Shown here: piece after piece, positions 53,177 through 64,000 of the stretch
How positions within the stretch are numbered: the first letter of the stretch is position 1
Layout: each line of letters starts with the position of its first letter
Source: Ianthella basta
Taxonomy: Eukaryota > Porifera > Demospongiae > Verongiida > Ianthellidae
Length of the DNA stretch: 64,000 nucleotides
NCBI GenBank assembly: GCA_964019415.1
Contig: OZ025874.1
Span: forward strand, 4,677,196-4,741,195
Direction: 5' to 3'
Notes under the pieces: generated by a model
Told to the model about the DNA's origin: nothing
Seen by the model: only the letters and a program-made list of their open reading frames with translations
Databases searched by the model: none
Position numbers and translations under genes: made by a program

Positions 53177-53350
53177 CTGAACACTCCTGTGTCCATCCTC
53201 CTCAACATTGCAAGTCTTTCTTTGATTGGCAGCTTTGGAAACTTCCTCTGGCTTCACCTTTGCCTTCCATTTTCTCTTACGTACTAAAAGAGTTTGAATA
53301 GCTTTCATATCCCCCAAATCAATGGGCAGTGGTGATGAGCAGGCTTCATC
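53177..53350 (-). CDS. Upstream exon of the same gene
   Basis: 174 nt, phase 0/0. Acceptor TTGTATGTCTACACAG|GATGAAGC (53350), donor GTTCAG|GTTTGC (53176). It reads DEACSSPLPIDLGDMKAIQT, LLVRKRKWKAKVKPEEVSKA and ends in EEDGHRSVQ, joining RSGLSTSQ of the next exon in frame. Very basic centre (VRKRKWKAKVKP), a possible nuclear localisation signal. Upstream exons not identified. Confidence 0.6.
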
Positions 53351-53399
53351 CTGTGTAGACATACAATGGGTATGTAAGGAAAACACAAGTCAGTTACAA

Positions 53400-54115
53400 A
53401 CATGCTGCAGAGCTATTGGAAAGCATTAGCAATGCAATAGCAATATTGCACCAATGCGGGCTTCCATGCAAAAAGGGACTTTCGTGTACCTCTTTTGCAA
53501 GTATGATTATCTTCATATTTATGCATGAGAACTGTGCCTACAGGTTAAAGACACTTTTGTACATTAGTTTTGGCAGGGTATTGCAAGACATGCGCAAGTG
53601 CAGTACAATCAGCCTCATCTCACAGTTAAGGATCACCTTCACACTGGATTGGAGATCCTTGGTACATTCTTCCCACATTGCTATGACTGAACATTAACCT
53701 ACAAGAGACAATGCTAATGCTTTGAAATGCTCCCGCCTCAAAGCAGTGTGCAAGACATCCCTATGTGTTCTCAGTCTTGTAAGGGCCTGTTAACACATAT
53801 TCCACAAACTTGAGATGCTATATTCTTCAGCAAGCCCATCCTCAAACCACACCCCATGGCATTTCATTGTGTGGAGGTGGCTGCAAGTGGTTGTGGTGGT
53901 TATAAATGGTGGTGCTAGTGCTTGAAAGGGTGGCACTGGTATATTACATACATAAATGCTATATACTAAGTTAGGCCAACTGCTTTTATTTCTCAAGCCC
54001 AAGGGTGCAGAATGCCCAAGGGTGAGAAGAATCATAATGTATTTCACATCGTCAAACATCTGATCAACCAAGTGATTTGGCTGGTGTGATCAAAAAGCTC
54101 AAGAGATTACCTTTT
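53400..54115. other. No gene recognised
   Basis: Non-coding or intronic; 53416-53697 plus holds a 93-codon frame without domains. Confidence 0.35.
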
Positions 54116-54117
54116 AG

Positions 54118-54420
54118 CATCACGAACACTTGGACAGCTTTGATGAGAGCAAAATACCATGTCCCACAGAACAAATTGACAGGAGTTGTGTACCAAGCCC
54201 CCTGTACAGGCTGCGCCCTACCACATATGTAGGGAAAACAAGCAGATACCCCAGCCAGTGGTTGAGCAAGCACAGGCTGGCAGTTGAAGCAGCCAACCCT
54301 GCACTGGTAGAGTATGCCTGGGGGGTCATACAATCAGGTGGACTGGGCAACATCAAGGGCAAGGTCCAAACCCTGCTGGTTTAAGCTGGTATTTGGAGAG
54401 CTATAACCCTTTCTCTCACT
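54118..54420 (+). pseudogene. GIY-YIG endonuclease fragment (Penelope-like)
   Basis: In one frame KLTGVVYQAPCTGCA (54.17-54.22) and, after a +1/-1 shift, TTYVGKTSRYPSQWLSKHRL and AVEAANPALVEYAW (54.22-54.32). This is the GVVY..PC...YIG.T.R....L.EH pattern of GIY-YIG domains in Penelope-like and related retroelements. Frameshifted and short. The phrase after it (AAACCCTGCTGGTTTAAGCT) recurs at 5.2 and 6.0 kb. Confidence 0.6.
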
Positions 54421-54639
54421 AAAGACTAGTCTTGAATCTATTCACATTAGATCTCATACTAGACCACTAGACACAGTCAAAGAATCAATGCCTCAAATTT
54501 TACTGAACAACTTATTTTCAAGTAACTAGATCAACAATCCCAGACTGATTCTCCCCAAAATTAATTGTATATACTCCATGCGTGCCATTGACTGTCAATT
54601 CTGTGATTTCCCACCATTTCTCACACCCTTCTAGCGTAT

Positions 54640-56660
54640 GAGGCATTGACATTGAGACAGCAGTGGAGAGCATTACCCAGAGGATAACGAATGTCACCAG
54701 TAAGTTACACCCAAGAACAAATCCAACTATGACAAGGCCTTTTCCGTGGTGGGATGGCCGGTGTCAAAATATCTGGTCACAAAAGGAAACTGCTTGGAGA
54801 AATGGGGGCAAGGTGGCATATGCAGCACTTCACAAGAAGGCCAGATGAGTATGCGGCAAAGCTTTTGGCAGACATTAATTGGATTAAGGAGAAGCTGGCA
54901 AAAGGCACCAACCCCAAGAGCTGGTGACAAATGAAACAGGACATAGCAAGGCTCGAAAAGAAGAAGCAGTCAGCGACACCAGGGATGCACAAGCAGTAGC
55001 CAAATTTTATACTGAAAAGTTTCAGCGACTAGATGTAGAGTCAGCAAGGTTGACCAACCTGGAGAATGAAGATTTTGAGTTTCAGTTGAAGACCTGCAGA
55101 GTGAAGAAGAATAAAATCCAACATGTTTTGGAGAGACTTGATTAGTGCAAGTCAGTGGGGTTCGATGGTGTTAGCCCCAGAGTATTGTAAAGATGTGTCA
55201 CTGCACTTTTGCTTCCCATTACATGATTATTCCAGAAGATTGTGAGGAGTGGAGTGTTCCTATAGGACTGGAAGATTGCATGTGTAACTCCTGTCCACAA
55301 GAAGGGATCGACAACTTCCCCTTCCAACTACAGACCAATATCCATGTTGCCAATGCTCGCAACCACATTTGAGAGTGCTCCCACCCCAGCTGAGGAAACG
55401 GCTCCTACAGTACATCCCCAATGAGCAGTTTGGGTTTGTGCCCAATACAGGAACAGCTGATGTAGGGGTAGTTATTACCAATGAGACTGCCACTGCCCTG
55501 GAAGCAAGGGAGGAGCTGAGAGTCATTGCACTGGACTACAAAGGGGCATTCAACGGTGTGGTGGCGCAGACTACTAGCACATTTATGGGCAGTAGGCATC
55601 AGAGGCAAAGCATTCCAGTTGATCAACAGTAATTATTCTCAAATTACTCTGTGGTCGTCACCAATGGGGAAAGTCTGAGCTCTGCCAGATCAGATTAGGT
55701 GTGCCGCAGGGAGGAATATGGTCACCACTGCTGTTTGATTTGTTTGTTCAGAGATTGCCTAAGGAAGTTCAACATGTGATGATGCTATGCTATGCAGATG
55801 ACACGACCATTTTGATGAGAGTATCAACAGATGTCAGGCAGAGATGTGCAATGTTGCTCCACTCTGACCTGGAGAAAATGCTGACGTTTGGCAAAGAATG
55901 CTTGCTTGAGCTTGAGGCCAAGAAAACAGAAGTCATCACAGTAAGCAAGAAGAGAGATCCTGAACGAAGTCCACCACTAGTGATGGATGGATTAGTGATT
56001 GCTGAAAATAAGACCCTGGAGATCTTAGGGTTCACCTAAGACAACAAAGGCATGTGATTGGCAGACGTTGACAGAACCGTGAAAGAAGCATGACAATGGC
56101 TAGGAGCTATCAGTCGTGTGAGAAGACATCTCAATGACAACAGCTTGCACACAGCTTACAAGGCTTTTGTTCAACCACAGTTAGAGTATAGCAGCTTAAC
56201 CTACTGGAGCACAGCCAAAACCCACATGGCCAAGCTCGACCAAGTCCAGTAGCAGGCACATCGCCTTTTGACGGACTTGCAATCACGTCTCTTGAACAGA
56301 TACGTGAGGCAGCAGCAGTGGGGCTAACATGCAAGCTCTTGTCTGGAGATGTAAATCCACTACTAGAGTCTCTCACTCCAAAGCTCAGGGACCCTAACGA
56401 AGGGGGCTGTGAAGGCCCGCCAGGGAAGGCTGGCTGCCCGCGAGACACAAGCAACACCACATACACCAGGTACAATGTCAGACAACCACCAGATCACTGG
56501 AGTATTCGAAAGTATTTTCAGAGGCAGAATACACAGTATCTGGAATGGCTTGGAACAAAGTGCCTGAAGACCCCCAGTCCAGGCTGGAAGGCTTGCCAAA
56601 GGGAGCTACGAAGAGAACTAACAAAGAGAACAAATTATGTACATGCACAACTAGCCATTT
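54640..56660 (+). pseudogene. Decayed LINE reverse transcriptase
   Basis: Plus-strand blocks: PFPWWDGRCQNIWSQKETAW (54.75), DTRDAQAVAKFYTEKFQRL (54.98), CKSVGFDGVSPRVL (55.15), DWKIACVTPVHKKGSTTSPS, NYRPISMLPMLATTFES (55.27-55.37), NEQFGFVPNTGTADVGVVIT (55.42), ELRVIALDYKGAFNGVV (55.52), RLGVPQGGIWSPLLFDLFVQ (55.69), MLCYADDTTILMRVSTDV (intact YADD, 55.79), ENKTLEILGFT (56.0), LEYSSLTYWSTAKTHMAKLD (56.19) and an end with TNYVHAQLAI (56.66). Several frameshifts and stops. No endonuclease seen. Jockey/CR1-like by motif order. Confidence 0.85.
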
Positions 56661-57120
56661 GACCCTATTCACATATTTCTGGAACACATCATCCCTATAT
56701 GGTTTGTATCTATTGTAAAAAAAACGCTCCGCACTGTTTTGTATGTACTACTGACAATGACAACTGTATACTTGTCAACATGTTTGGCTTTAGTCCTGGC
56801 TAGTGCATTTCAGTGAAAGATGTATATGTCTGTACCTAGTCACACAAAGAATTCTTTGCACATGTTCCCAAGTTTAGTCTTGCCAGTTCATTGATAGCTG
56901 TTTATGTCTGTACCTAGCTATACAGGATTCTTTGCATGTCTCACCATGCGAAGTTCCTTGCCACACAATGCTTGAAATGTATCGATTATTTTGCTATTTA
57001 TTCCATTAAAAACATTTTCACTACTGTCTTCTGTTATGAGTTCTTATCTCACATCACCAGGTGTACTAATCATGACCCAAAGCTCATGGAGAATTGCATA
57101 TGTATATGCTCATGTGCAGC
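56661..57120. other. LINE 3' flank, no gene
   Basis: AT-rich sequence with two similar phrases (GTCTGTACCTAGTCACACAA at 56831; GTCTGTACCTAGCTATACAG at 56906), a local duplication. Confidence 0.4.
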
Positions 57121-57130
57121 ATTTCTGTGG

Positions 57131-57467
57131 TAGTGTTGCCACGATAATCGCGATACATGATATATCGCGATATGTACACAATATCGTGATACAAAGCAGT
57201 GTTCTTCCTATCGCGATATTGGCCTAATCTCTGCTGACATGCTGACCAACTGATCTTTCTTTTTGAAAATCCAGAGCAACAGCTGGAAAACCGTGTATGC
57301 ATGTACCTCACCTGTTTGCTTTAATGCTCGCTGTATTACTCTATGTGTTTGGCTTATATCTGAGCATCGTGCCAATGGTTCATTAATATATATCGTGATA
57401 CACAATATATCGTGATACAAATCTACAATAATCGTGATACATATTTTCTTATATCGTGGCAACACTA
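57131..57467. mobile_element. hAT-type MITE with 8-bp target duplication
   Basis: 337 bp starting TAGTGTTGCCACGATA and ending with its complement (ATATCGTGGCAACACTA). The octamer TTCTGTGG flanks both sides (57123-57130 and 57468-57475), the hAT target duplication length. The subterminal regions hold repeated ATCGTGATACA and palindromic TATCGCGATA words, likely transposase binding sites. No ORF. Confidence 0.9.
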
Positions 57468-57685
57468 TTCTGTGGTAGCCCACTTGATCAACAACACAAT
57501 AAGTTATGCTGTTTTGCTCCCCATTGACTTGCAGTGGTATGACACCTGATAAACAGTTTCCACTATGTTTGTGCTATGCCAAGACAGTCAATAAATCCCA
57601 AGACCCAAGAAACAGCACATCTTGACAATGGTCAATTGTATGTCAGATCTGGTTGTGTTAGAAAGTGAGACATCCTGGTGCTCAC

Positions 57686-57780
57686 CTGTGCTGCGCAACT
57701 GGTCAATGGCCTCACACTGACCAAGAACACTGTGCACAATGAAATACTCTATTAAAAAGGCATGTGCTCCTCCTCTTACT
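57686..57780 (-). CDS. Candidate exon of unknown gene
   Basis: 95 nt on the minus strand ending at a strong donor, CACAG|GTGAGC (57685); the acceptor GTCACTGAG is weak. It reads VRGGAHAFLIEYFIVHSVLG, QCEAIDQLRST, hydrophobic and helix-like. It may belong with the ubiquitin-motif exon at 59.0 kb, but the phases differ, so an exon between them would be needed. Confidence 0.4.
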
Positions 57781-57789
57781 CTCAGTGAC

Positions 57790-59000
57790 ATTTGTGTAAA
57801 AACTCAACACAGCACACAATATCAATTCAGTCCTATGTTTCTTACATTCATGAGTGTTGAAAGTCTGCACATACATGGTGGCCTTTGTTTGTGCACAGTT
57901 ACGGCAAACACAGTCAACACTGGCATTGGCAAGTCGGTAACGGGACACTGACAGACTCAGGCCAAAGGTGGCACTCCTTCATATACATAATGCATGTTTG
58001 TGTGCATGGCTTTTATATAGTACCGTGCATAGCAAGCAGTATGTTATCTAATAACTGTTACTGTTATCATCGCCTAACAGCAAAACAAATAGTGAATGAC
58101 AAATGTTAACTGTTAGCTAGTAACAGTTAGCCAGTTATTAAGCATGCCAATAGTCTTAGGTGCAGTTCAGGTTTCAGTGCCTGAGAAAGGAGAGAATGGT
58201 ATAACTAATGTAAACAGCAGATCGTGACAGTAAGCTAGAGGCAAGTGATCCGGCTTGACTTGTTACGCCTGTTCATGGGTGAGAAGGTTAGGGGACTGCA
58301 AGCTCAACAGAAGCAGCACCACAACAGCCATTAGCAATAAAGAGAGTTATCTGTAGAGAGCCAAGTCATGGTGTAAGACGGGAGAAATAAGTCTGAGTGG
58401 CACCCCTGGGACAGTCTTGGAGTGTCAAGGTACAGATGGAGTCTGGTGTGGTGCAACACATGTGCATTGACCATCTTTGGAAGCGTACGCTATCACAAGC
58501 AGAAAGCCAGTAATTGGAATATGTGGACTCAGGACAAGTTGTTGGGAACACTCCTAACATACCCTCACCTCTGACTGCCACACCTCAGTTGTCAGTTCCT
58601 TGTTCTATATATATCCCTTCCCGTTCAGAGACCCATGTTGAGTTTGGGCACGGGGTTACAGTAACCACAGTCACATATTGTAAGGGGTACAGTGACAATG
58701 ACTGTTGAGGTGACCTCTGCTCCTTCACCAGTTTGTTACTCCCTGCGTCACTAACATCCAGTGGACAGATTTACAGGGAGTGCAGGGATGATACCTATTT
58801 CACATGGATGCTCACCTGTACTGTGTATGCTTGATTCTACGTACGTACTTGCTTGTATGTGTGCATACTTACGTGCATACGTCCTAAATCTAACAGCATT
58901 ACACATACATAGCAAGCAGTCCATAACTTCAGGAACAGAGAGACAGAACAGCTATATACGTATAGCAGTAGATACTGTACATACTGTACTACTGTATTCT
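57790..59000. other. Probable intron
   Basis: Non-coding between two candidate exons. At 58022-58140 words such as TAACTGTTACTGTTATC and GTTAACTGTTAGC after TACCGTGCATAG resemble the end of the TA element at 17821. Confidence 0.35.
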
Positions 59001-59006
59001 CTTTAC

Positions 59007-59105
59007 CTCCCTCTGCATAGCAACATCTGAAGAAGATTTGAGTGACTGGCGTAGAGCATGAATAATAGCTGCTTCTTCATCCGGGTGTACACCAATCAGG
59101 GAGTC
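59007..59105 (-). CDS. Exon encoding a ubiquitin-interacting motif
   Basis: 99 nt, phase 0/0, acceptor CTATTTTTCTAG|GACTCC and donor GGAG|GTAAAG. The 33 residues include DEEAAIIHALRQSL, which fits the UIM consensus (acidic triplet, x2, hydrophobic, x2, Ala, hydrophobic, x2, Ser, hydrophobic), followed by KSSSDVAMQRE. UIMs bind ubiquitin in endocytic, proteasomal and deubiquitinating proteins. The rest of the gene is not identified, so no name is given. Confidence 0.55.
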
Positions 59106-59109
59106 CTAG

Positions 59110-59395
59110 AAAAATAGATAATAATTATATTCTTCATTTCTCAAGTGAGCATAATAATAGTTCATGGTAATGACTGGGTAAATGGTAGTGCACCTTAACA
59201 CAACTTGCATTTGGTTACTACAACAGGCACTCCACCAGCACCCACGCCCCAGACCCCCTACAAATTGCAGTGATGGTGTCTACAGTTGACTTGAGAATGG
59301 TTGGCCAAATTGGGAAATGGCATTATGTCATAGTATGTGGTGAGCAAATAATGACTATAGCGCTAATGAGTTAACATGTCTACAGTATAGGGTCA
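59110..59395. other. No feature seen
   Basis: Nothing recognised. Confidence 0.35.
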
Positions 59396-59399
59396 CATG

Positions 59400-60230
59400 A
59401 TAATATGTTGTTGCCTTTTCAGAGGATCTTCAATGGCACATTATTTAGCATTACATGTACAAGAACACTGATTTGGCAGAAACTGCAGAGTCACTGCATG
59501 TCAGTGAACGAACGGGGTATAATAGTCAATCTCATCAACTAACAGGCCATTTTCCAAGTGGGGCAAGTGTTAGTAGACTGACAAGCCTAGAAGAGATGCT
59601 GGTCCTCGATGTTATATTTGAGAACCCAGGAATATATTCAGAAATGTTGGAGAGGAGGGTTCAGAACAATCCTAGGAGAAGCAAGCACGATGTTATCCAC
59701 TTCTACCTACAATAGACTATACAGCGGCTGGGACTGACAAGACAAAGGATACAACACCAAGTTTCATCACAGTCTGATGGACAGAGAGCTGCTATCGTTT
59801 GTCCAGATTGAAGACATTCATGCTTATGTATGTTGTAGGGTACAGTAGGATGGAATGGTTGTTGATTGCAGAGACAGTATAGATAGAAAGGATGGGCTAC
59901 AGCGTATGAGGATATTCACATGCACACTGTAAGTGAGAAGTCGATGGGACGAGAGAAATGCTCTCAGCTATAGCTTTGATGTCAGTAATAGGCACTGAAG
60001 CTGTTGCACAGCTTGCCAGTGGCGTGGATGGAATCAATTTTTGTGATTAAATTGAAGGTCAGCTGTTCCTATTATGATGCCATTAGATGAGGTCAATACA
60101 AGGTCAACACTGGTAATGGAATATGTCATGTCAAAAACATCTTTGATCTGTTGTATGTATGCATATACTTGAGCTTCAGCTCAGTGGTTTCATTGGTCTC
60201 AACCCAACAGGGGATACATGATCACTGTGA
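59400..60230 (+). pseudogene. IS630/Tc1-type transposase remnant
   Basis: Plus strand: DLAETAESLHVSERTGY (helix-turn-helix), TSLEEMLVLDVIFENPGIYS (59.58-59.64), then in other frames QRLGLTRQRIQHQ (59.72), a decayed block around GYGVS-like residues, EKSMGREKCSQL (59.94), LASGVDGINF (60.02). The LEEM...ENPGIY...GLTRQRIQ order is typical of IS630/Tc1-superfamily N-terminal domains. Stops and shifts throughout. Terminal repeats not found. Confidence 0.65.
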
Positions 60231-60429
60231 TATAATGGACAGTTGACAAAGGGAGGGATCCTATGACATGTTCAAACAACATATGACTCATGTCCTAGTC
60301 ATTACTTACAACTCTTGTTACTGTACCTGCAACCAGAAGCTAACAGTGCAGAAACAAAAAATGTACAGAAATAGATGTCTGTTGAAAGAGCTTGCAAGAC
60401 AACTTCAACCAAAATTGTCATATTTACAC

Positions 60430-60990
60430 CTAAAACAGGTATCTGATGGTATTGCGAGGCTATTGAGCCAGAACCAAATCGGGAGTATGTCAAAACACCA
60501 TTGCAAAATGGCATCTTGCTAGTAACAACATCTCCCAAAGCCCTGGAAACTTCCATTTGTAAACTTGCCATGATGCAATTGGAGGGAGATAGAACACTGA
60601 TTACCATTACGGTTATAAAGACCCAAACTCAGCTAATACCAACTGGCTGTATTCCTTAGTAGGTTAGAAAGCTCCGCGAGCTAGTATCGCAAATGGGGGA
60701 TTCTGGGCCTCCAGGCCATGTTGCTATGTGCAAGACAACATTCTATGATGATGTTGACAACCACTTGCACTGCAGTTGTCCATCACCTTCAGATTTGGTT
60801 CAACTTTGCCTTGCAACACCATCGGACATCCATTTGGAGGTGCAGAGACAAGAAGCCTTCAGCCAAATTTAGCTTGCATGCTGTTCTGAAGGACATCTGT
60901 GGTTTGCATTTCCCGCCATCTTGATTACTGCACAGTTACTTTCTGGTTGACATTCCTGAGGTTTTTGGTTAGCTAGGTGCTTATGCTCCA
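60430..60990. mobile_element. Foldback family F fragment, mixed arms
   Basis: GAGGCTATTGAGCCAGAACC, AAATGGCATCTTGCTAGTAA, GGAAACTTCCATTTGTAAAC (right-arm words) then ACTGGCTGTATTCCTTAGTA, GGTTAGAAAGCTCCGCGAGC, AATTTAGCTTGCATGCTGTT, TTTCCCGCCATCTTGATTAC (left-arm words). Confidence 0.7.
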
Positions 60991-61019
60991 TAAAAAGTGC
61001 AGACCATTACCTTGTGCTC

Positions 61020-61330
61020 ATGAAGATAAAGCTGATGGCCAAGAGAGTTAAGGAGAATAGGCGAGAATAGGGGAGACAGCAGATCAAGCTATGCAAGTTG
61101 AAGGATGAGAAGGTGAGAAGAGAATACAAAGCAGTGATCACTGAATTGTATGAGAGAGTGAAAGGAAAAGATATTGAAATGGCTTGAAGGAGCTGAAGGA
61201 TGGTATAGTTGGGGCAGCTATGTCTGTGTGTGGGTCTACTAGGGGGAGAAAAGGAGAGGCAAAATGAACAAGGTGGTGGAATGAGGAAGTGAAATGCGCG
61301 GTGAAAAAGCAGAAAATAACGTATACTGTA
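61020..61330 (+). pseudogene. LINE fragment (endonuclease-RT linker)
   Basis: Plus strand: LKDEKVRREYKAVITELYER, VKGKDIEMA, then in another frame KELKDGIVGAAMSVCGSTRG-like residues and WWNEEV. This LK...VR.EF...WWN.EV order is the linker before the RT domain in RTE-like LINEs, possibly the same family as 31.0-32.1 kb. Frame broken. Confidence 0.6.
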
Positions 61331-61331
61331 T

Positions 61332-61455
61332 GCGTCATAAAAAAAGTAACGGTAGCCGAAAATCGCTAGTAAAGGGGCTAACGATTGTTGAATAACTGTC
61401 AACCGTTAACCATTCAGTTAATCGTCAACAGTTAATGGTTAACTGCTTACCACAG
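61332..61455. repeat. AACGGTTA-rich tract
   Basis: GTAACGGTAGCC, CAACCGTTAACCATTCAG, CAACAGTTAATGGTTAACTG; same word type as the ends of the TA element at 17821-18549. Possibly one end of a related element. Confidence 0.4.
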
Positions 61456-61499
61456 CAATTCGCTAATATAGATCAAACGTAGGACCTGAGGTGTGATCC

Positions 61500-62410
61500 A
61501 TTCGGAGATTTCAGTAGAAGTTCTGTCAGCGTATTTGAAGCAGCGAATTGTACAGCTCTACTTCCAGAGGCGAGTTTCTTACGGCGTGTTGGCTCAAGTA
61601 CTCACCATGGAAGAAAGCAGTCTGGACAAAGAAAGCAGTCTGGGCAACTATCAAGAAGTATAAAGAAAATGGCACGATTTCTCATCTCCCAGGGAGTGGG
61701 AGGCCTTCAAGTTGATGTGCACAATGTTGGACATCATTGAAGCACAAATGGAGCTAGACCATGGCGACCCAGTTGGTCAGAATCCTGGAGGAGCAGGGTA
61801 CAAAGTGTCAATGAGTACCATAGAAAGAGCAAGAATACGGGGGTGGACCTTCCGCGATAACAATTTTGAAGACAGATGAGTCCACAATCCAGCTAGAAAA
61901 CCATCAGACGTTTTCATTCAGGAAAGTTGGACAGCTCTTAAACCAAAAGCCAAGGGCGAAGCATCCCTACAAAGTGATGGTGTGGGCAGGCATCTCGTGC
62001 AAGGGAGCAACAAACAACATCTGCCTCTTGAACTGCTCAGTAAACAGCATGGTTTACCAAGAGGTGATGCGCACTCACCTCTTGCTGTTCCTTCAAAGGC
62101 AGCTACCAGGTGTAAAGCTCCAGCAAGACAACGCTCCTTGCCACACCTCAAAAGCAACTCAAAGCCAAAGAAGTTCCCTTACTGAAAACTCCGCCTGAAA
62201 GCCCTAATTCGAATCCAATAGAGAATGTCTGGCACGAGATGAAACACTACATCTGGACAACAGCCAAGCCAAAGAGGAACTGCTGCAAGCAATTCAAGTG
62301 TTCTGGGTGACTGGGACACCAGAAAAATGCAGCAGATACATCAGTCACTTAAGGAAGGGTATTCCTAAGGTTATTGAACTCATTGGAGAACCTATTGATT
62401 ACTAAGAAAA
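61500..62410 (+). pseudogene. Tc1-like transposase pseudogene (DD34E type)
   Basis: N-terminal part 61.53-61.85 kb in several frames (LKQRIVQLYFQRRVSYGVLA as the helix-turn-helix). From 61866 a 110-codon frame carries the catalytic domain: TDEST (first Asp), HPYKVMVWAGISCKGATNN, LPGVKLQQDNAPCHTSKATQ (second Asp 84 residues on), then after a frameshift PESPNSNPIENVWHEMKHYI with the Glu. PNSNP replaces the usual PDLNP. Frameshifts and stops make it inactive. No TIRs identified. Confidence 0.85.
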
Positions 62411-63780
62411 CTTCATTTATCCAACCTTTCTTTAATGTTTGTACCATTTCTTTCATGTTTGGCTAATCATTTGGTCTTGTACTGGTATAGATATGCTGTG
62501 AAATTTGCACGCTCAGATCGAAATTCCTTGGATCTTTGTTATGCAGGCATTGCGGTTTACTGAGTCAGCATTTTCCCAGGACAGCGAAATTTGCGTGGGC
62601 ACAGTAGTCACTTTAATGTAAACACTGCATAATAACAACCAAAGATACAGCAGTAATAAAACAGAGCTATTGAAACAGTACTGTGTAAAGAAACAAGAGA
62701 TACAGCTATATCAGTAAATAATAGAGGTGGTGAACTCGATCCCTGCACTATTAGATAATGCTGATGTCTCTGGGAGCTAACATCATCTCCGGTATTTGCA
62801 GCGAATGGCCAGTGAGTCACAGATCCCACTACATATGACAGCAAATTCTACTTCTCCCAGGTTGCACCTTTGCTGTACAAGGTTTTCAATTAGGCATAAC
62901 TTGCCTGCATCCAGTATCTGCTCTCTCTCCAAGCTCTTTACTGGAAAATCCTCCCTTGATCCCTCCATGGCTTCCTGAAGAGGCTGTCTGAGATGGTCCT
63001 ATGCAGAGCACTGCAAAAGCCAATGGCATACATCTTCCACCTCCCCACTGTCGCATTCCTTGCATACCCTCTCCTCTCTCTTCATCCTATGCCACCTTCC
63101 CATTTCAGCCCTTGTGTTGTCACTGGCCTGTAAGAACTATCGTATACTGTCTATTATTAGCTCTATGTGGTCAGCTTAATGCCTATATTATACATGCTAT
63201 CAAGCAATCTGTCTTGCCCTATATTAACATTGACCCCAAGTTTTTTCTTTACGTGGTAGTCATCTGTATCTCTGCATTTCTCTGCATTTCTCTCATCTCT
63301 GCAAATAAATGCCCATTGGGGAATACTGAATGTACTATGCATTTATACTGAGACATGGTCATGTTTAGTATTCAAAACAAAAACTGCATCTGTGCCACTG
63401 CCACTGCCACCACCGCCACCACCATACACATTATAATATGCACTTCCAGTATATGCGCCAGTGCTACAAGGAAAAAGACAGCCAGTGCAAGTTACATAGG
63501 GTCACCACCACCTGTGCAATTAGAGTATTTGTGCTAGTTGCTGGAAGAATAAACATCACCAGTACAAGTTCTGATGGTAACCACCACAAGTGCCAGTAGA
63601 GTTTTGCACTTCTTGGCCACAGGTAACCATCGCCAGCACGTATACTAGCAGTTAAAAGAACTAAAAGTTCTAGTACAGTGTTTGCACCATCAGATGGTAA
63701 AAGAGGACTACCAGTGCAAATTGCTGAGGGCTACAGCATGGGCACCATTGGAGTGCATCAAGTGGCAAGCAAATGATTTG
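62411..63780. other. No gene recognised
   Basis: Short frames only. At 63395-63425 a (CCACTG/CCACCG) simple repeat, and 63530-63710 repeated words around ACCAGTGCAA and CACCACAAGTGCCAGTA of uncertain origin. Confidence 0.35.
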
Positions 63781-63784
63781 GGTG

Positions 63785-63870
63785 AAGTAAGAATTGAACC
63801 CTGCACCATACAAATGGTCAACCAACTGTGCTCAGGGCTGGGCGACTGCATAGGTGTCACTTCCTGATGC
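63785..63870 (-). mobile_element. tRNA-derived SINE head, copy 2
   Basis: Reverse complement: AGGAAGTGACACCTATGCAG, then TGAGCACAGTTGGTTGACC (A box, 63822-63834) and GCAGGGTTCAATTCTTAC (B box GGTTCAATTCT, 63790-63800). Order and spacing match 29698-29790. Confidence 0.7.
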
Positions 63871-64000
63871 TTAGTGCTGATTGGTGCTAGAATTAGATTG
63901 ACCCCATATATCACGGCCAGCTTGAGGCTTTGGGAGAGTCTGCAAAACAGTGAAAAGGGAGCGAAATACGGTAGGAGTGGGAAAAATGGTACCATGCAAA

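Overview
This is eukaryotic, almost certainly animal, nuclear DNA. It holds no dense array of intact ORFs. It shows spliced exon fragments with GT/AG borders, tRNA-like SINEs, several kinds of non-LTR retrotransposon, Tc1, pogo and hAT remnants, many palindromic MITEs and long microsatellites. The mix fits a repeat-rich marine invertebrate such as a sponge or cnidarian. That is an impression from the repeat types; the species cannot be fixed from the window.

Layout. 0-4.1 kb: a foldback insertion with a 13-bp target duplication, a TA-flanked pogo/Tigger remnant, a second TA-flanked TIR element and a long hairpin. 5.5-7.7 kb, minus strand: exons of a probable host gene that may encode a pseudokinase, with a CpG-rich upstream region. 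8-13.3 kb: palindromic MITEs, arms of a large foldback family (here 'family F'), a roughly 300-bp CT microsatellite and a 1.5-kb inverted repeat. 13.3-19.6 kb: a hairpin-ended repeat ('family H'), a decayed RT gene of a distinctive family, and a second LINE split by a 729-bp TA-flanked insertion whose removal restores the LINE frame. 19.7-24.1 kb: minisatellite, family F and H copies, another long hairpin. 24.15-29.10 kb: the best preserved gene system, a complete LINE with ORF1 (PHD finger, coiled coil) and a 1294-codon ORF2 (APE endonuclease, RT, CCHC), flanked by a 14-bp direct repeat.

29-36 kb: SINE, MITEs, RT fragments, a roughly 160-bp tandem array and three possible terminal exons. 37-41.7 kb: hAT remnant, LINE tail with C2H2 fingers, a TG microsatellite and a perfect 25-bp-arm hairpin. 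43.9 kb, minus strand: a hammerhead-ribozyme-like motif of the kind found in Penelope-like elements; a GIY-YIG fragment lies at 54.2 kb. 45.7-52.3 kb: LINE tail, further F copies, a second long hairpin, two head-to-head MITEs. 52.4-53.4 and 57.7-59.1 kb, minus strand: likely host exons, one with a ubiquitin-interacting motif. 54.6-56.7 kb: decayed LINE RT. 57.1 kb: hAT MITE with 8-bp target duplication. 59.4-62.4 kb: two Tc1/IS630-type transposase remnants. 63.8 kb: second SINE copy.

Together this is a nested transposon landscape with a few host exons between. The most unusual signals are three long hairpins that share a GAA-loop core but have unrelated arms, terminal stem-loops in family F whose stems co-vary between copies, and the ribozyme-like motif.
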